A stretch of DNA of 64,000 nucleotides from positions 1 to 64,000 of the forward strand of contig JAJOJF010000022.1 of the NCBI GenBank assembly GCA_021208885.1, read 5' to 3'. The notes under the pieces are model-generated. The model saw nothing but the letters and a program-made list of their open reading frames with translations. It made no database searches and was not told the origin of the DNA. How positions within the stretch are numbered: position 1 is the stretch's first letter; every line of letters starts with the position of its first letter. This document shows positions 1 through 8,575 of this stretch, piece by piece. This stretch comes from Burkholderiaceae bacterium. GTDB taxonomy: Bacteria > Pseudomonadota > Gammaproteobacteria > Burkholderiales > Burkholderiaceae_B. Both the position numbers and the translations under genes were made by a program.

Positions 1-779
1 GTAATACCTTGCAGCTTGTTGCCCGTGCCAAAGTCCAGCTGGATGTGTTCACCACTGGCCAGTGCCACCGTGCCACGTTCAGCCACGATCACGCCCTGGT
101 TACGGACTTCTGGTGCCATCAAGGCAATGTAGCCATCGAGCTTGGCCTTGAGTTCACCGTCGTTGATGATCTTCCCCGAAGCGCCATTGCGCTTGAACGC
201 ATAGTTGCCGTCTAAAAAGTCTTTATCTGCGAGTTCATGGGTGGTGGCAATCAAACCACCGACGTCCACACTGGCACTCGGAGCAAAGTACGCGCCATTG
301 GGATTAATCAGAATGACTTGGCCTGGCGCCACAATCCGACCAAATATCTGACTGGGATTAGCATCCAAGACCCGGTTCAACGTTGCGGCGTCTGATCCGG
401 GCTGATTGAAGTTCACTGTGGCATCTTTGCCGACGTTGAACGCTTGCCAGTTGATGATGGCCTTTTGCGTACTCTGGTCAATGTTCATCACATTGCCAGA
501 GGAGTTGATGTTTGCTTGCCCAGCGGCCACATTGCCACCTTGCGGCAATTGACCGGGTGCGGGTGCCGTTTGAGCCTGAGCCCTCACGGATTGCATAACC
601 AGACTGGCAATAGCGAGCCCTAGAAGAATCCTTGGCAGAAAACCATTCTGGACACGTTTTTGGCGGAGCAACCAGGTGGCTAGAATGCTCTTTTGGATCT
701 GACAAAGCTTAGCGAACCTGAGGCAAATGGCGCCAGGCCCTTGGGTCATACAATCTCTGAACCTGCTTTGGATTCTCAT
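1..779 (-). CDS. Two-partner-secretion filamentous haemagglutinin-like exoprotein, N-terminal part (runs off the window)
   Basis: Secreted adhesin of the filamentous haemagglutinin class, exported across the outer membrane by a TpsB partner that is not in this window. Only the first ~259 codons are present; the frame is open to base 1. The N-terminus has a long basic extended signal region, then a hydrophobic core (GLAIASLVMQSV) and an Ala-x-Ala cleavage site near residue 70. A TPS recognition domain follows, with the hallmarks TLNRVLDANPSQIFGRI and NPNGAYF (the conserved NPNG). The start is ATG at 779; an in-frame ATG at 749 is an alternative. The gene diverges from the sensor kinase at 903. 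Size and repeats of the full protein are unknown. Confidence 0.85.
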   Translation of the reverse strand, partial: MRIQSRFRDCMTQGPGAICLRFAKLCQIQKSILATWLLRQKRVQNGFLPRILLGLAIASLVMQSVRAQAQTAPAPGQLPQGGNVAAGQANINSSGNVMNIDQSTQKAIINWQAFNVGKDATVNFNQPGSDAATLNRVLDANPSQIFGRIVAPGQVILINPNGAYFAPSASVDVGGLIATTHELADKDFLDGNYAFKRNGASGKIINDGELKAKLDGYIALMAPEVRNQGVIVAERGTVALASGEHIQLDFGTGNKLQGI

Positions 780-902
780 GATAGAGAACTAGTCATCCGC
801 AAAGAAACCTTATAAAAACCAAGAAACGCAATCGGTTGCCTGATCTAAAAGCTGAAAGCTAGCCACCAGACATGTTTGATTGGCTAGTCATATTCTGCGA
901 GG

Positions 903-2927
903 GTGTACAAGCAAATCCTCTTCAATCCTCTCAACTTGCATCCTGGATGCCGGATTAAGATTGCACCTAGGCAGACCCGTAAACCATTGTCATCTGCAGG
1001 CAAATCTATTTTGTTGAAACTGAAGTTTGAAACCAGAAGCTTGATGAGCATTGGGCTAGGCATGATCTGTCTAGTCATGGCTTTTCTATATCTGCGTGCC
1101 GAGCCCGCTTCACAAACCGACGCACTAAACGTCCAATATTGCGCCGCGACAAGCGAGACTTTCACACTTGCCCAGGCAAAACGCTGCAATTACATCTCTT
1201 ATCAAGAACTCGACCGCACGACTGGACAAAAATCCGTTGTCTGGGCAAAGGTTCAGATCCCGCGCACGTCTAGTGCGAGTTTGCCGATCACGATCTACGT
1301 TGCACCAAGTCTGGTGAAGTCAATCGAAGTTTTTGATGGAAAAACCGAGCGGCTACTGGCCGGGCCTGTCGGCATGGATTACGCCTACTCTGAACACCAC
1401 GGACGCCCAGGTGGCTACGTCTTTACGCTCGCCCCAGCCACAGACACTGAACAGCCAGACTATTTCTACGTTCGCATGGTAACGAGCGGCGTGCCTTTCG
1501 GGTTTGTCAGTGCCATCACTGCAGACAGAGCAGACAAGCTGTGGCTACACCAGCAATTTGGCCTCGGCGTTCATGTAGGACTGCTGGGCTTGTTATTTCT
1601 GGTCAGTACCAGTATTTTCCTGGTCACTGCAGATCGAATAACCGGCCGGTTTGCGATCGTTATTTTGAACTTGCTACTGGCCACCTTGGCGGGTTCAGGG
1701 TTGCTGTTTGAGCATGTCTGGCCCGAGTGGCCACGATTTAACGCGTTCTTTTTTACAACGATGCTTTATTTGCGCGTCGGCCTATGGGTTTGGCTTGCCC
1801 AGGCATTTTTAGCGATCTATCGCCCCCCTGACTGGTATCGCACGGCTTGCTGGGCTAGTTATGGACTCGTGATCGCCATGGTGCTCTTGTCGCTGTTCGG
1901 GCATGAGCAAGTGAGCAATTGGTTGTTGCTGGTGTTTGGCGTAACCCTAGTGCCGATCCTTCAGATTGCTGCAATTAAAGGCACACGCGATATGCGCCCA
2001 CTCTACAGGCGGTTGCTTATCTCTGGCTTTGCAGCCGGTGCCCTGATGGTCTGGGGCACGCTGCTAGTGACCTTGTTTCCAGCAGAGGACCCCAGTGTCT
2101 CGATCAGATTCGCGCGGCTCGTGGATTACGTGAATCCAGTCATTCTCATGGTCCTGGTGGTGTTTCACTACCGTGAGACTGCGTTACAACTGGCCGAGAC
2201 AAAAAGAGACAACCTGAAAATGCGCCTGGGCCTGGAGTTTGAACAAAAAATACGTCAGGAGCGCACACTCTTGATTGACATGCTGACGCACGAAATCCGA
2301 AATCCGCTGACCAGCATCAGCTTAGCTGTCGTATCGCTCACCAATATGCTGAAAGACGACCAGTCCGTGATCAAGCGACGCATTGAGAATATTGACGAGT
2401 CGGTTCGTGGCATGGACATGGTTCTGGAACGATGTGACCTGATGAATCGTCTCGATCAGAACACGTTCTCTATGAAATCCGAGTCAATCAACGTGCGAGA
2501 AATGATCGACGGCATCCTTCAAAGGCTCCCACAGTCAGACCGTATCTTGACTGACCTCAATGCAGCTCAACGATTGAACTCAGATCCGCAGTTTTTTCAG
2601 ATGATCATTTCGAACCTCCTGGAAAATGCGCTGAAGTATTCACCTGCTGACTCTGAAGTACACCTTGTCATCCGCGAGACAATGAACCCAAAAACACTTC
2701 ATGCCACCGTGTCCAACAAGATCGGTCCCAATGGTGCGCCAGACAAAGACAAAGTGTTCCAGCGCTACTACCGCAACCCACTGGCACAAGACTCGACCGG
2801 ATCTGGGATTGGTTTGTACTTGGTTGATCAATTAGTAAAGCGCTTAGACGGCACAATCCTCTTTGAAGCATCACCAACCGAGGTTCGATTTAACCTGACA
2901 ATTCCCGAGATAAAAGCCAATGCCTGA
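903..2927 (+). CDS. Membrane histidine kinase with 7TM (7TMR-DISM-like) sensor region
   Basis: Sensor kinase of a two-component system, in the inner membrane. Order of parts: a first membrane segment at residues ~49-66, a periplasmic beta-rich domain (~70-210) like 7TMR-DISM extracellular domains, a block of about seven hydrophobic helices (~215-430), a short coiled linker, HisKA with the phosphoacceptor His463 in MLTHEIRNPL, and HATPase_c with the N box NLLENALKYSP and G box GSGIGLYLV. The GTG at 903 is the longest start. An ATG at 1044, directly before the first membrane segment, is also plausible, and neither has a strong ribosome-binding site. The gene overlaps the regulator at 2920 by 8 nt, so the two are co-translated. 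Its signal is unknown. Confidence 0.85.
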   Translation: MYKQILFNPLNLHPGCRIKIAPRQTRKPLSSAGKSILLKLKFETRSLMSIGLGMICLVMAFLYLRAEPASQTDALNVQYCAATSETFTLAQAKRCNYISYQELDRTTGQKSVVWAKVQIPRTSSASLPITIYVAPSLVKSIEVFDGKTERLLAGPVGMDYAYSEHHGRPGGYVFTLAPATDTEQPDYFYVRMVTSGVPFGFVSAITADRADKLWLHQQFGLGVHVGLLGLLFLVSTSIFLVTADRITGRFAIVILNLLLATLAGSGLLFEHVWPEWPRFNAFFFTTMLYLRVGLWVWLAQAFLAIYRPPDWYRTACWASYGLVIAMVLLSLFGHEQVSNWLLLVFGVTLVPILQIAAIKGTRDMRPLYRRLLISGFAAGALMVWGTLLVTLFPAEDPSVSIRFARLVDYVNPVILMVLVVFHYRETALQLAETKRDNLKMRLGLEFEQKIRQERTLLIDMLTHEIRNPLTSISLAVVSLTNMLKDDQSVIKRRIENIDESVRGMDMVLERCDLMNRLDQNTFSMKSESINVREMIDGILQRLPQSDRILTDLNAAQRLNSDPQFFQMIISNLLENALKYSPADSEVHLVIRETMNPKTLHATVSNKIGPNGAPDKDKVFQRYYRNPLAQDSTGSGIGLYLVDQLVKRLDGTILFEASPTEVRFNLTIPEIKANA

Positions 2928-3651
2928 TCCATCCATTTCGGTCTCGATCGTCATCGTTGAAGACGACAAGATCTTGCGTGAAGAGCTGGCTCATTTTCTG
3001 GCTAGCTATGGCCATACAGTTCATCAAACCCTTAGTGGCCCTGCACTAGATGATCTTGCCGAAGAAATCGATTTTGATATTGTCATTTTGGACTTGAACT
3101 TACCTGGACAAACAGGCTTCGAAATCGCTCAGCGATATCGACATATGAGGCCTGAACTCGGCATCATCGTATTGTCTGCTCGTCGTGCCGATATCGATCG
3201 AATAAAAAGTTACGAAGATGGCGCTGATGTCTATATACCCAAACCGTGCCCGCCATTCGAATTGCTTGCAGCCGTCCAGAGCCTTGCGCGTCGCGTCAAG
3301 CGCAAGGACTCGAGCAAAGTCTGGAAACTCGACCCAATCAGGCACCTGCTCTCAACGGCCGATGGATCGGTCTCTGTATCTCTGCGCTTGGTCGAAAGCC
3401 GCGTTCTTTTTGCTCTAGTGCGCGCTCCTCAATACCAACTTGGCTCCGATTCTTTGTGCAAATTGATCGCTGATGTCCCAAACGAAGAAACATCACCTGA
3501 CAGCATCACCCGCCGAGCCCTAGAAAACACAATCAGCCGGATCAGGAAGAAGTTTGCCGCACACGCACCCAATGAGCCCTCGCTGATCAGGTCTGTGCGA
3601 GGTGAAGGGTATCAACTCTGCATACCGATCACCATAGTGACTGTTGACTGA
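2920..3651 (+). CDS. OmpR/PhoB-type DNA-binding response regulator
   Basis: Partner of the upstream kinase. The receiver domain covers residues ~8-122, with the acidic pocket Glu14-Asp15, phosphoacceptor Asp58 (VILDLNLPG), Ser86 and Lys108 (YIPKPCPP). A winged-helix effector domain follows (~135-235) and ends in the typical SVRGEGYQL wing. At 243 aa it is of usual length. The ATG overlaps the end of the kinase gene, indicating translational coupling. The divergent adhesin gene is an attractive target by position only; nothing in the sequence proves this. Confidence 0.88.
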   Translation: MPDPSISVSIVIVEDDKILREELAHFLASYGHTVHQTLSGPALDDLAEEIDFDIVILDLNLPGQTGFEIAQRYRHMRPELGIIVLSARRADIDRIKSYEDGADVYIPKPCPPFELLAAVQSLARRVKRKDSSKVWKLDPIRHLLSTADGSVSVSLRLVESRVLFALVRAPQYQLGSDSLCKLIADVPNEETSPDSITRRALENTISRIRKKFAAHAPNEPSLIRSVRGEGYQLCIPITIVTVD

Positions 3652-3671
3652 TTCGCGGTGGCCTCGATAGC

Positions 3672-5396
3672 CTAATTTCTTGGAACCTTGCCCAATTTCT
3701 TGGGAGCTTGCAGAAAGTCGAAATCCGCCCCCTCATCAGCCTGAAGCACATGTTCCAAGAACAACCGGCGATAGCCACGCTCAGCGGTCGGTACTTGGAC
3801 TGGTGATTCTTGCATGCGATTTGCAAGCGCTTGATCTGAAACAAGCAAAGACAGCTCACGCTTCGATAAACTGAGTCGAATCCGGTCACCCGACCGTACA
3901 TAAGCCAGCGGCCCGCCGAGCGCTGATTCAGGCGTGACGTGCAAGACGATAGTGCCAAATGCCGTACCGCTCATGCGGCCATCAGATATGCGGACCATGT
4001 CTTTGACACCAGCACGCGCGAGCTTCTTGGGAATTGGCATGTAACCCGCTTCGGGCATGCCAGGCGCTCCTTTGGGTCCAATGTTTTTTAGCACCAAAAC
4101 GTCATCAGCGTTGACGTCGAGATCGTCACTGTCGATGCGAGCCGCCAAGTCTTCGAGATTCTCAAACACAACCGCCCGGCCCTCATGCTCCATCAAACGC
4201 GCGTCGGCTGCTGATTGCTTGAGGATTGCACCGCCTGGCGCCAGATTGCCCGACAGCACCGCGATGCCGCCCTGGGGATAAATCGGGCTCGACATAGACC
4301 GCACCACGTCTTGCTTAAAGCCTGGACCAGCCCGCTCGATTTCCTCTCCTAGGGTGCGACCCGTGACAGTCATCGCATCAAGATTCAAGAGCGGCTTTAA
4401 TTCACGCAACAAAGTGGCCATCCCGCCTGCCGCATGAAAATCCTCCATGTAGTGCTGGCCAGACGGCTTCAAGTCAAGCAACACGGGTGTCTCACGCCCC
4501 ATGCGATCAAGTGCCTGTAAGTCCATTTCCAGTCCCATGCGTCCGGCAATAGCGGTCAAATGCACGATCGCATTGGTAGAGCCTCCGATCGCTAGGAGAA
4601 CCCGCATGGCATTCTCGAACGCTTCTGGCGTGAGAATCTTGTCAATGGTCAGCCCCTTGCGAGCTAATTCGACTGCTTGACGCCCCGTTTCTTCTGCTAT
4701 GCGAATCCGGTCTGCGGTGACTGCCGGCGGTGATGCGCAGCCTGGCACCGTCATGCCAAGCGCCTCTGCAATGCAAGCCATCGTGCTAGCGGTGCCCATG
4801 ACCGAGCACGTGCCAACACTGGGCACGAGCTGATTGTTAACATCGCTGACTTCAGTCTCGTCGATTTCTTGCGCCCTGAACTTAGCCCAATAGCGTCGGC
4901 AATCAGTGCAGGCACCCACACGCTCGCCACGATGACTGCCTGTGAGCATGGAACCCGTAATGAGCTGGATTGCTGGCAAGCCTGCAGATGCAGCACCCAT
5001 GAGTTGAGCAGGCACCGTCTTGTCGCAACCGCCGATCAATACGACAGCATCCATGGGCTGAGCCTTCAGCATTTCCTCCGTGTCCATGGACATTAAGTTG
5101 CGCAAGAACATGCTCGTCGGAGAGGCAAAGCTCTCGTGAATTGAAATGGTCGGGAAATCCACTGGCAAGCCACCAGCCAACATAATGCCGCGCTTGACAG
5201 CCTCTATGAGTTGCGGCATGTTGCCGTGACAGGGGTTATAGCCACTGCCCGTGTTGGTGATGCCGATAATCGGACGATCCAGAGCGCTGTCGGTAAAGCC
5301 TGCCCCCTTGATGAAAGCCTTCCTCAAAAAAAGAGAAAACCCGGCATCGCCGTAGCTTGTTAATCCCTTCTTAAAACCGCTATCGTCTCGACTCAT
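3672..5396 (-). CDS. IlvD/Edd-family dehydratase (sugar-acid or dihydroxy-acid type)
   Basis: Fe-S dehydratase that removes water from a 2,3-dihydroxy carboxylate to give a 2-oxo acid; cytoplasmic, 574 aa. Cluster ligands are visible as Cys56 (YNPCHGN), Cys124 (GGCDKT) and Cys197 (VGTCSVMGT). An additional GACTDCRRYW motif (Cys163, Cys166) occurs in pentonate-type members. The C-terminal half carries GRMSGTAFG near the expected active-site region. It lies 36 nt downstream of a CoA-transferase pair on the same strand, so it probably belongs to that operon. This context, and the absence of ilv genes, favours a catabolic acid dehydratase over biosynthetic IlvD. The substrate is not determinable here. 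Confidence 0.82.
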   Translation of the reverse strand: MSRDDSGFKKGLTSYGDAGFSLFLRKAFIKGAGFTDSALDRPIIGITNTGSGYNPCHGNMPQLIEAVKRGIMLAGGLPVDFPTISIHESFASPTSMFLRNLMSMDTEEMLKAQPMDAVVLIGGCDKTVPAQLMGAASAGLPAIQLITGSMLTGSHRGERVGACTDCRRYWAKFRAQEIDETEVSDVNNQLVPSVGTCSVMGTASTMACIAEALGMTVPGCASPPAVTADRIRIAEETGRQAVELARKGLTIDKILTPEAFENAMRVLLAIGGSTNAIVHLTAIAGRMGLEMDLQALDRMGRETPVLLDLKPSGQHYMEDFHAAGGMATLLRELKPLLNLDAMTVTGRTLGEEIERAGPGFKQDVVRSMSSPIYPQGGIAVLSGNLAPGGAILKQSAADARLMEHEGRAVVFENLEDLAARIDSDDLDVNADDVLVLKNIGPKGAPGMPEAGYMPIPKKLARAGVKDMVRISDGRMSGTAFGTIVLHVTPESALGGPLAYVRSGDRIRLSLSKRELSLLVSDQALANRMQESPVQVPTAERGYRRLFLEHVLQADEGADFDFLQAPKKLGKVPRN

Positions 5397-5432
5397 TAGG
5401 ACTCACTTGGTTTAGGTTGTAGGGGCATGACC

Positions 5433-6095
5433 TCAAATAGCGATGACTCGACAATCAGGGGCCATCTCGATTGGCGCATCAGTAACCGCTTGCAGTGCCT
5501 CGCATGTCAGGCCCCGAATCATACCGCGCACCAAGAAGCGGTCACCTTTGACATCCAAAATAGCCAAGTCAGTGTAAACGCGGTCAACCACACCTTTGCC
5601 TGTCAGCGGATAGGTGCATTGTTTGACCAGTTTAGAGCGACCGGCACGATCAACATGCTGCATCATGACAAAAACCCGTTTCGCTCCTGCAACCAAGTCC
5701 ATGGCACCACCCACGGCCGGGATTGCGCCGGGCTCGCCGGTATCCCAGTTTGCCAGATCGCCGTCTGCTGAAACCTGAAATCCACCAAGGATAGTGACAT
5801 CGAGATGGCCACCGCGCATGATAGAAAACGACACAACATGATCAAAAATTGATGCACCCGGCGTCAGCGTGATCGCTTCGCGACTTGCGTTAATCAGGTC
5901 AATGTCCGGGGTTTGGCCAGTGGGCAACGCTGTCATGCCTAGAATGCCGTTCTCACTGTGCAACACAACGCCCTGCTCTGGTTTTAAATACTTGGCAACC
6001 AACGTGGGCATACCGATTCCAAGATTGACATAACTGTTGACAGGAATATCAGCTGCTAGCACTTGGGCCAGTTCATCACGGGATAACGGGGACAT
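5433..6095 (-). CDS. 3-oxoacid/3-oxoadipate CoA-transferase family, subunit B
   Basis: Beta subunit of a class I CoA-transferase, which moves CoA from succinyl-CoA to a 3-oxo acid through a glutamyl-CoA intermediate. The catalytic glutamate is Glu48 in SENGILGM. NLGIGMPT and GGAMDLVAGA are conserved glycine-rich stretches. The ATG at 6095 is preferred (220 aa); an in-frame TTG at 6107 would add four residues. The start lies inside the end of subunit A, so the pair is translationally coupled. It is a paralogue of the pair at 21480-22805, with the same architecture but clearly divergent sequence, so the acid acted on may differ. Confidence 0.85.
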   Translation of the reverse strand: MSPLSRDELAQVLAADIPVNSYVNLGIGMPTLVAKYLKPEQGVVLHSENGILGMTALPTGQTPDIDLINASREAITLTPGASIFDHVVSFSIMRGGHLDVTILGGFQVSADGDLANWDTGEPGAIPAVGGAMDLVAGAKRVFVMMQHVDRAGRSKLVKQCTYPLTGKGVVDRVYTDLAILDVKGDRFLVRGMIRGLTCEALQAVTDAPIEMAPDCRVIAI

Positions 6096-6771
6096 GCTCG
6101 CACTCAATCACTCGTTGAACAAAAATGCCTGGCGTCATGACAAACTCCGGCGCGATCTCACCAACACGGACTACTTGATCGACCTGAGCAACCGTGAGTT
6201 TGGCAGCCATGCACATGACTGGCGCGAAGTTTCTGCCAGCGTAGCGGTAGGTCAGGTTACCCATGGGGTCAGCCAGGTGTGCTTTGACAAAGGCAAGATC
6301 GGCATGCAACGGCTCTTCGAGGACGTAGCCACGGCCATCGATGACGCGCGTCTCCTTACCCTCGGCCAATTTAGTACCGTAGGCCGTTGGCGTAAAAAAA
6401 GGCCCTATGCCAGCACCTGCGGCACGAAGCCGTTCAGCCAAAGTACCTTGGGGCACAATCTCCAATTCAATTTGGCCAGCACGATAGCGCTTCTCAAAAG
6501 CTGCTGCCGTGGGAGCTTTGGCATTAAGCGATCTGGCAAAGGAACAAATGAGCTTGCGGACTTTGCCTGCCTCGATTAACTGGCTCAAACCATTGGGGCC
6601 GCCTCCAGCGCTGTTGCTCACCACAGTCAGTTCTCTGACATCTGTGTCAAGAAGTGCCTGCATCAATTCAATTGGCGTGCCAGACGTCCCGAAGCCACCG
6701 AGCAAAAGGGTTGAACCATCGGCAATACCGGACACAGCCTCTGCAAGCGAATGGACGACTTTATTCATCAT
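6076..6771 (-). CDS. 3-oxoacid/3-oxoadipate CoA-transferase family, subunit A
   Basis: Alpha subunit forming the heteromeric CoA-transferase with the downstream gene. It has the N-terminal glycine-rich CoA-binding stretch LLLGGFGTSGTPIELM, the conserved VPQGTLAERLRAAGAGI, and MTPGIFV near the C-terminus. Start ATG 6771 (MMNKVV) fits the N-terminus of the paralogue at 22805. The frame continues upstream, and ATG 6828 has a good GGAGACAA leader, so a 19-residue N-terminal extension is possible. The gene is first of a three-gene operon (A, B, dehydratase) and diverges from the cation transporter at 7008. Confidence 0.83.
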   Translation of the reverse strand: MMNKVVHSLAEAVSGIADGSTLLLGGFGTSGTPIELMQALLDTDVRELTVVSNSAGGGPNGLSQLIEAGKVRKLICSFARSLNAKAPTAAAFEKRYRAGQIELEIVPQGTLAERLRAAGAGIGPFFTPTAYGTKLAEGKETRVIDGRGYVLEEPLHADLAFVKAHLADPMGNLTYRYAGRNFAPVMCMAAKLTVAQVDQVVRVGEIAPEFVMTPGIFVQRVIECEHVPVIP

Positions 6772-7007
6772 TGTCAGGCCCCAACCCCCTTGCCCGAACT
6801 CGACACTCTTGCCCTTTGAGCATGACATTTGTCTCCGTGTTTGATTTTTTGTCAAATATACGCCTTGGCAAGGTTGGTGAGTTGCCTGGTAAGTGATGTT
6901 GATCATCCCAGCCATTCGAGCAAATGCTGGTGATCCTGTCCGCGGATTCACAAACTGAGAGAACAGCGATACGATATCGGAATGTTTCAACTTCAAATTA
7001 ACAACAT

Positions 7008-7640
7008 ATGAGCGGCTGCTGCTCCTGCCAACCGCCTCCATTTGATGGCATGTCAGCCGCCTACCGCCGCGTGTTGTGGGTCGTCATTGCAATTAACGCA
7101 GTCATGTTTGTGGTCGAAATCCTGGCCGGTGCGATGGCGGGTTCTCAAGCGCTCAAGGCTGACGCGCTGGATTTCTTGGGTGATGCACTAACTTACGGCA
7201 TCAGTCTATGGGCCATCGGCAAAAGCATTGGCACCCGGGCATACGCCGCACTGTTCAAGGGGGTGAGCCTTGCAGCAATGGGGTTCTGGGTATTTGGCTC
7301 GACCATTTATGAAGTTTTTGTTTTGGCGGTACCCAAAGCATCTGTCATGGGAATCGTCGGGTTTCTGGCGCTAGCAGCCAACCTGACTAGCGTGCTTTTG
7401 CTCATGAAATACCGTGATGGTGACGCCAATGTACGTTCAGTTTGGCTTTGCAGCCGCAATGATGCAATCGGCAATGTTGCGGTGATGCTGGCCGCTGGTG
7501 CGGTCTACTTCACCACAAGTGCCTGGCCAGACCTGATCGTGGCAGCAGCCATGGCTGGACTGTTTTTGTGGTCGTCGATCCAAATCATTCGCCAAGCCAC
7601 ACAGGAGCTTCGCGAGCAAAGGCCAGCTCACGCCCATTAG
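7008..7640 (+). CDS. Cation diffusion facilitator-like transporter (short form)
   Basis: Inner-membrane metal-ion transporter of the CDF superfamily, 210 aa and therefore lacking the usual cytoplasmic C-terminal domain. It starts with a Cys-rich MSGCCSCQPP motif that could bind metal. About six hydrophobic segments follow. The helix-2 metal site shows as DALDFLGD, and helix 5 has SRNDAIGN in place of the commoner HxxxD. The stop codon overlaps that of the convergent HNH gene at 7637. The metal is unknown; Zn, Co or Ni would be usual for this class. Confidence 0.78.
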   Translation: MSGCCSCQPPPFDGMSAAYRRVLWVVIAINAVMFVVEILAGAMAGSQALKADALDFLGDALTYGISLWAIGKSIGTRAYAALFKGVSLAAMGFWVFGSTIYEVFVLAVPKASVMGIVGFLALAANLTSVLLLMKYRDGDANVRSVWLCSRNDAIGNVAVMLAAGAVYFTTSAWPDLIVAAAMAGLFLWSSIQIIRQATQELREQRPAHAH

Positions 7641-8005
7641 CGGGCAGTTTTCAGGCGCTTGCTTTTGCGAGTTCGCTCAAAAAAATCATCCGGTTTGCCC
7701 TTCACCCAGGCCAGAAACCGGGCAAGTTCAGGGTGGGCTCTCAAACTCTCAATGGTCGGATACTGGCGCTCAAGCTCAACCTCGGTAAAGAGCGCGTGTA
7801 CTTGCCGATGACAGATACGGTGTAGTACCACTGTTCGTGTGCCGCCTCTGGACTTGGGTACCAAGTGATGGGCGTCTGCCTCGCTAGCCGGAACCGGCCG
7901 CTCGCATAGTGGGCAAACAGGCAGTGTGTCAGGCATATAGTGCGGATGAGTACCTGACAGCAAAGCCTGCTTGCGTTTGATACGTCCTTGCAAGACATCC
8001 TCCAT
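7637..8005 (-). CDS. HNH-endonuclease-like protein, possibly missing its N-terminus
   Basis: Small protein with an HNH nuclease core: CPLC zinc knuckle, DAHHLVPKSRGG (first His pair), then HRICHRQVH. It ends in a basic tail. The 122-aa frame begins at ATG 8005, but the reading upstream of that ATG stays protein-like (GGQGAAVW). A run of six C on the plus strand (8024-8029) joins it to a different minus-strand frame (residues reading VTPEYAVDYVGG). One extra base in that run would fuse both into a protein of about 178 aa. Either the gene is frameshifted or the upstream reading is chance. Its target is unknown. Confidence 0.6.
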   Translation of the reverse strand: MEDVLQGRIKRKQALLSGTHPHYMPDTLPVCPLCERPVPASEADAHHLVPKSRGGTRTVVLHRICHRQVHALFTEVELERQYPTIESLRAHPELARFLAWVKGKPDDFFERTRKSKRLKTAR

Positions 8006-8363
8006 CCAAACGGCAGCACCTTGCCCCCCACATAATCGACGGCATATTCTGGGGTGACCTTCAAAAATCTCTCGAGACGATCAGCCGATCCAAAAACCTC
8101 GACTTCGTTGTTACTCAAGGGGCACGTTTTATGCCGCACCCCAAGGATCTACAAGTGCAGATCCTCCGCGCAAACGATGCCTATCCATGAGGCAACGTTG
8201 GGATATGCTTTGCCTACAAGGACCTCTCTGAGGCGGGACACACCATTTGTTTCAATTCGCGGCTCGTTATTGTCGTGATGGCGATCTGACAGCCCCAAAA
8301 GATTTTTGAAGTAACGTTACTACAATGTTGGTGTGGCTTGTGGCAAGCCAGAATCATTAATTT
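8006..8363. other. Gene-poor stretch between HNH gene and repeat pair
   Basis: No complete gene is convincing here. The part at 8006-8139 contains the possible N-terminal continuation of the HNH gene on the minus strand. From about 8140 to 8363 I see no conserved reading frame, no RNA gene and no terminator. Confidence 0.4.
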
Positions 8364-8412
8364 GAGTCATTAACAGCCTGTACTGAATACTCATCCCCAT
8401 ATGGGTTAGAGC
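8364..8412. repeat. Imperfect direct repeat, copy 1
   Basis: Copy 1 of a ~50-bp repeat. It shares the opening GAGTCATTAAC, the core ATACTCATCCCC and the end TAGAGC with copy 2 (8478-8529). Its inner palindrome is CCCATATGGG, different in sequence from that of copy 2 but in the same place. A truncated fragment (AATCATTAA) lies just upstream at 8352. Confidence 0.75.
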
Positions 8413-8477
8413 CCAGAGACATGGCGTAGAGCCGAAAAATAACCGCTTAAGGGTCTTGGCTCTGTGCGGTTGGAATG

Positions 8478-8529
8478 GAGTCATTAACCGGGTGTAGTGG
8501 ATACTCATCCCCCCATAATGGGGTAGAGC
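8478..8529. repeat. Imperfect direct repeat, copy 2
   Basis: Copy 2 of the repeat at 8364-8412, 65 bp further on. It opens GAGTCATTAAC, contains GGATACTCATCCCC and the palindrome CCCCATAATGGGG, and closes with TAGAGC. It abuts the terminator of tRNA-Ser. Origin unknown: it could be the decayed end of a mobile element or a dispersed intergenic repeat. Confidence 0.75.
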
Positions 8530-8555
8530 AAAAAAAACCCTGATATCTCAGGGTT
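8530..8555 (-). terminator. Rho-independent terminator after tRNA-Ser
   Basis: On the minus strand an 8-bp stem (AACCCTGA paired with TCAGGGTT) with a 4-nt loop is followed by a run of eight T. It lies 20 nt downstream of the tRNA-Ser 3' end and fits as the end of the lysC-tRNA transcript. Confidence 0.85.
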
Positions 8556-8575
8556 CGGGCCAGATACCAATCATC

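Noticed and set aside
884-1189. Minus-strand frame opposite the sensor-kinase start.
   Set aside because: Lies antisense to the kinase coding region and looks like a shadow of it.
3672-5396. Naming the dehydratase ilvD.
   Set aside because: The operon partners are catabolic-looking, and the extra GACTDC motif fits sugar-acid dehydratases better.
5433-6771. Acetoacetate-specific AtoDA identity for the first CoA-transferase pair.
   Set aside because: Sequence motifs only show the class; neither acetoacetate genes nor substrate residues decide it.
8320-8508. Minus-strand 62-codon frame spanning both repeats, with a repeated MSI-Y-RLMT motif.
   Set aside because: The repeated peptide is a by-product of the DNA repeat; no ribosome-binding site or family similarity supports it as a gene.
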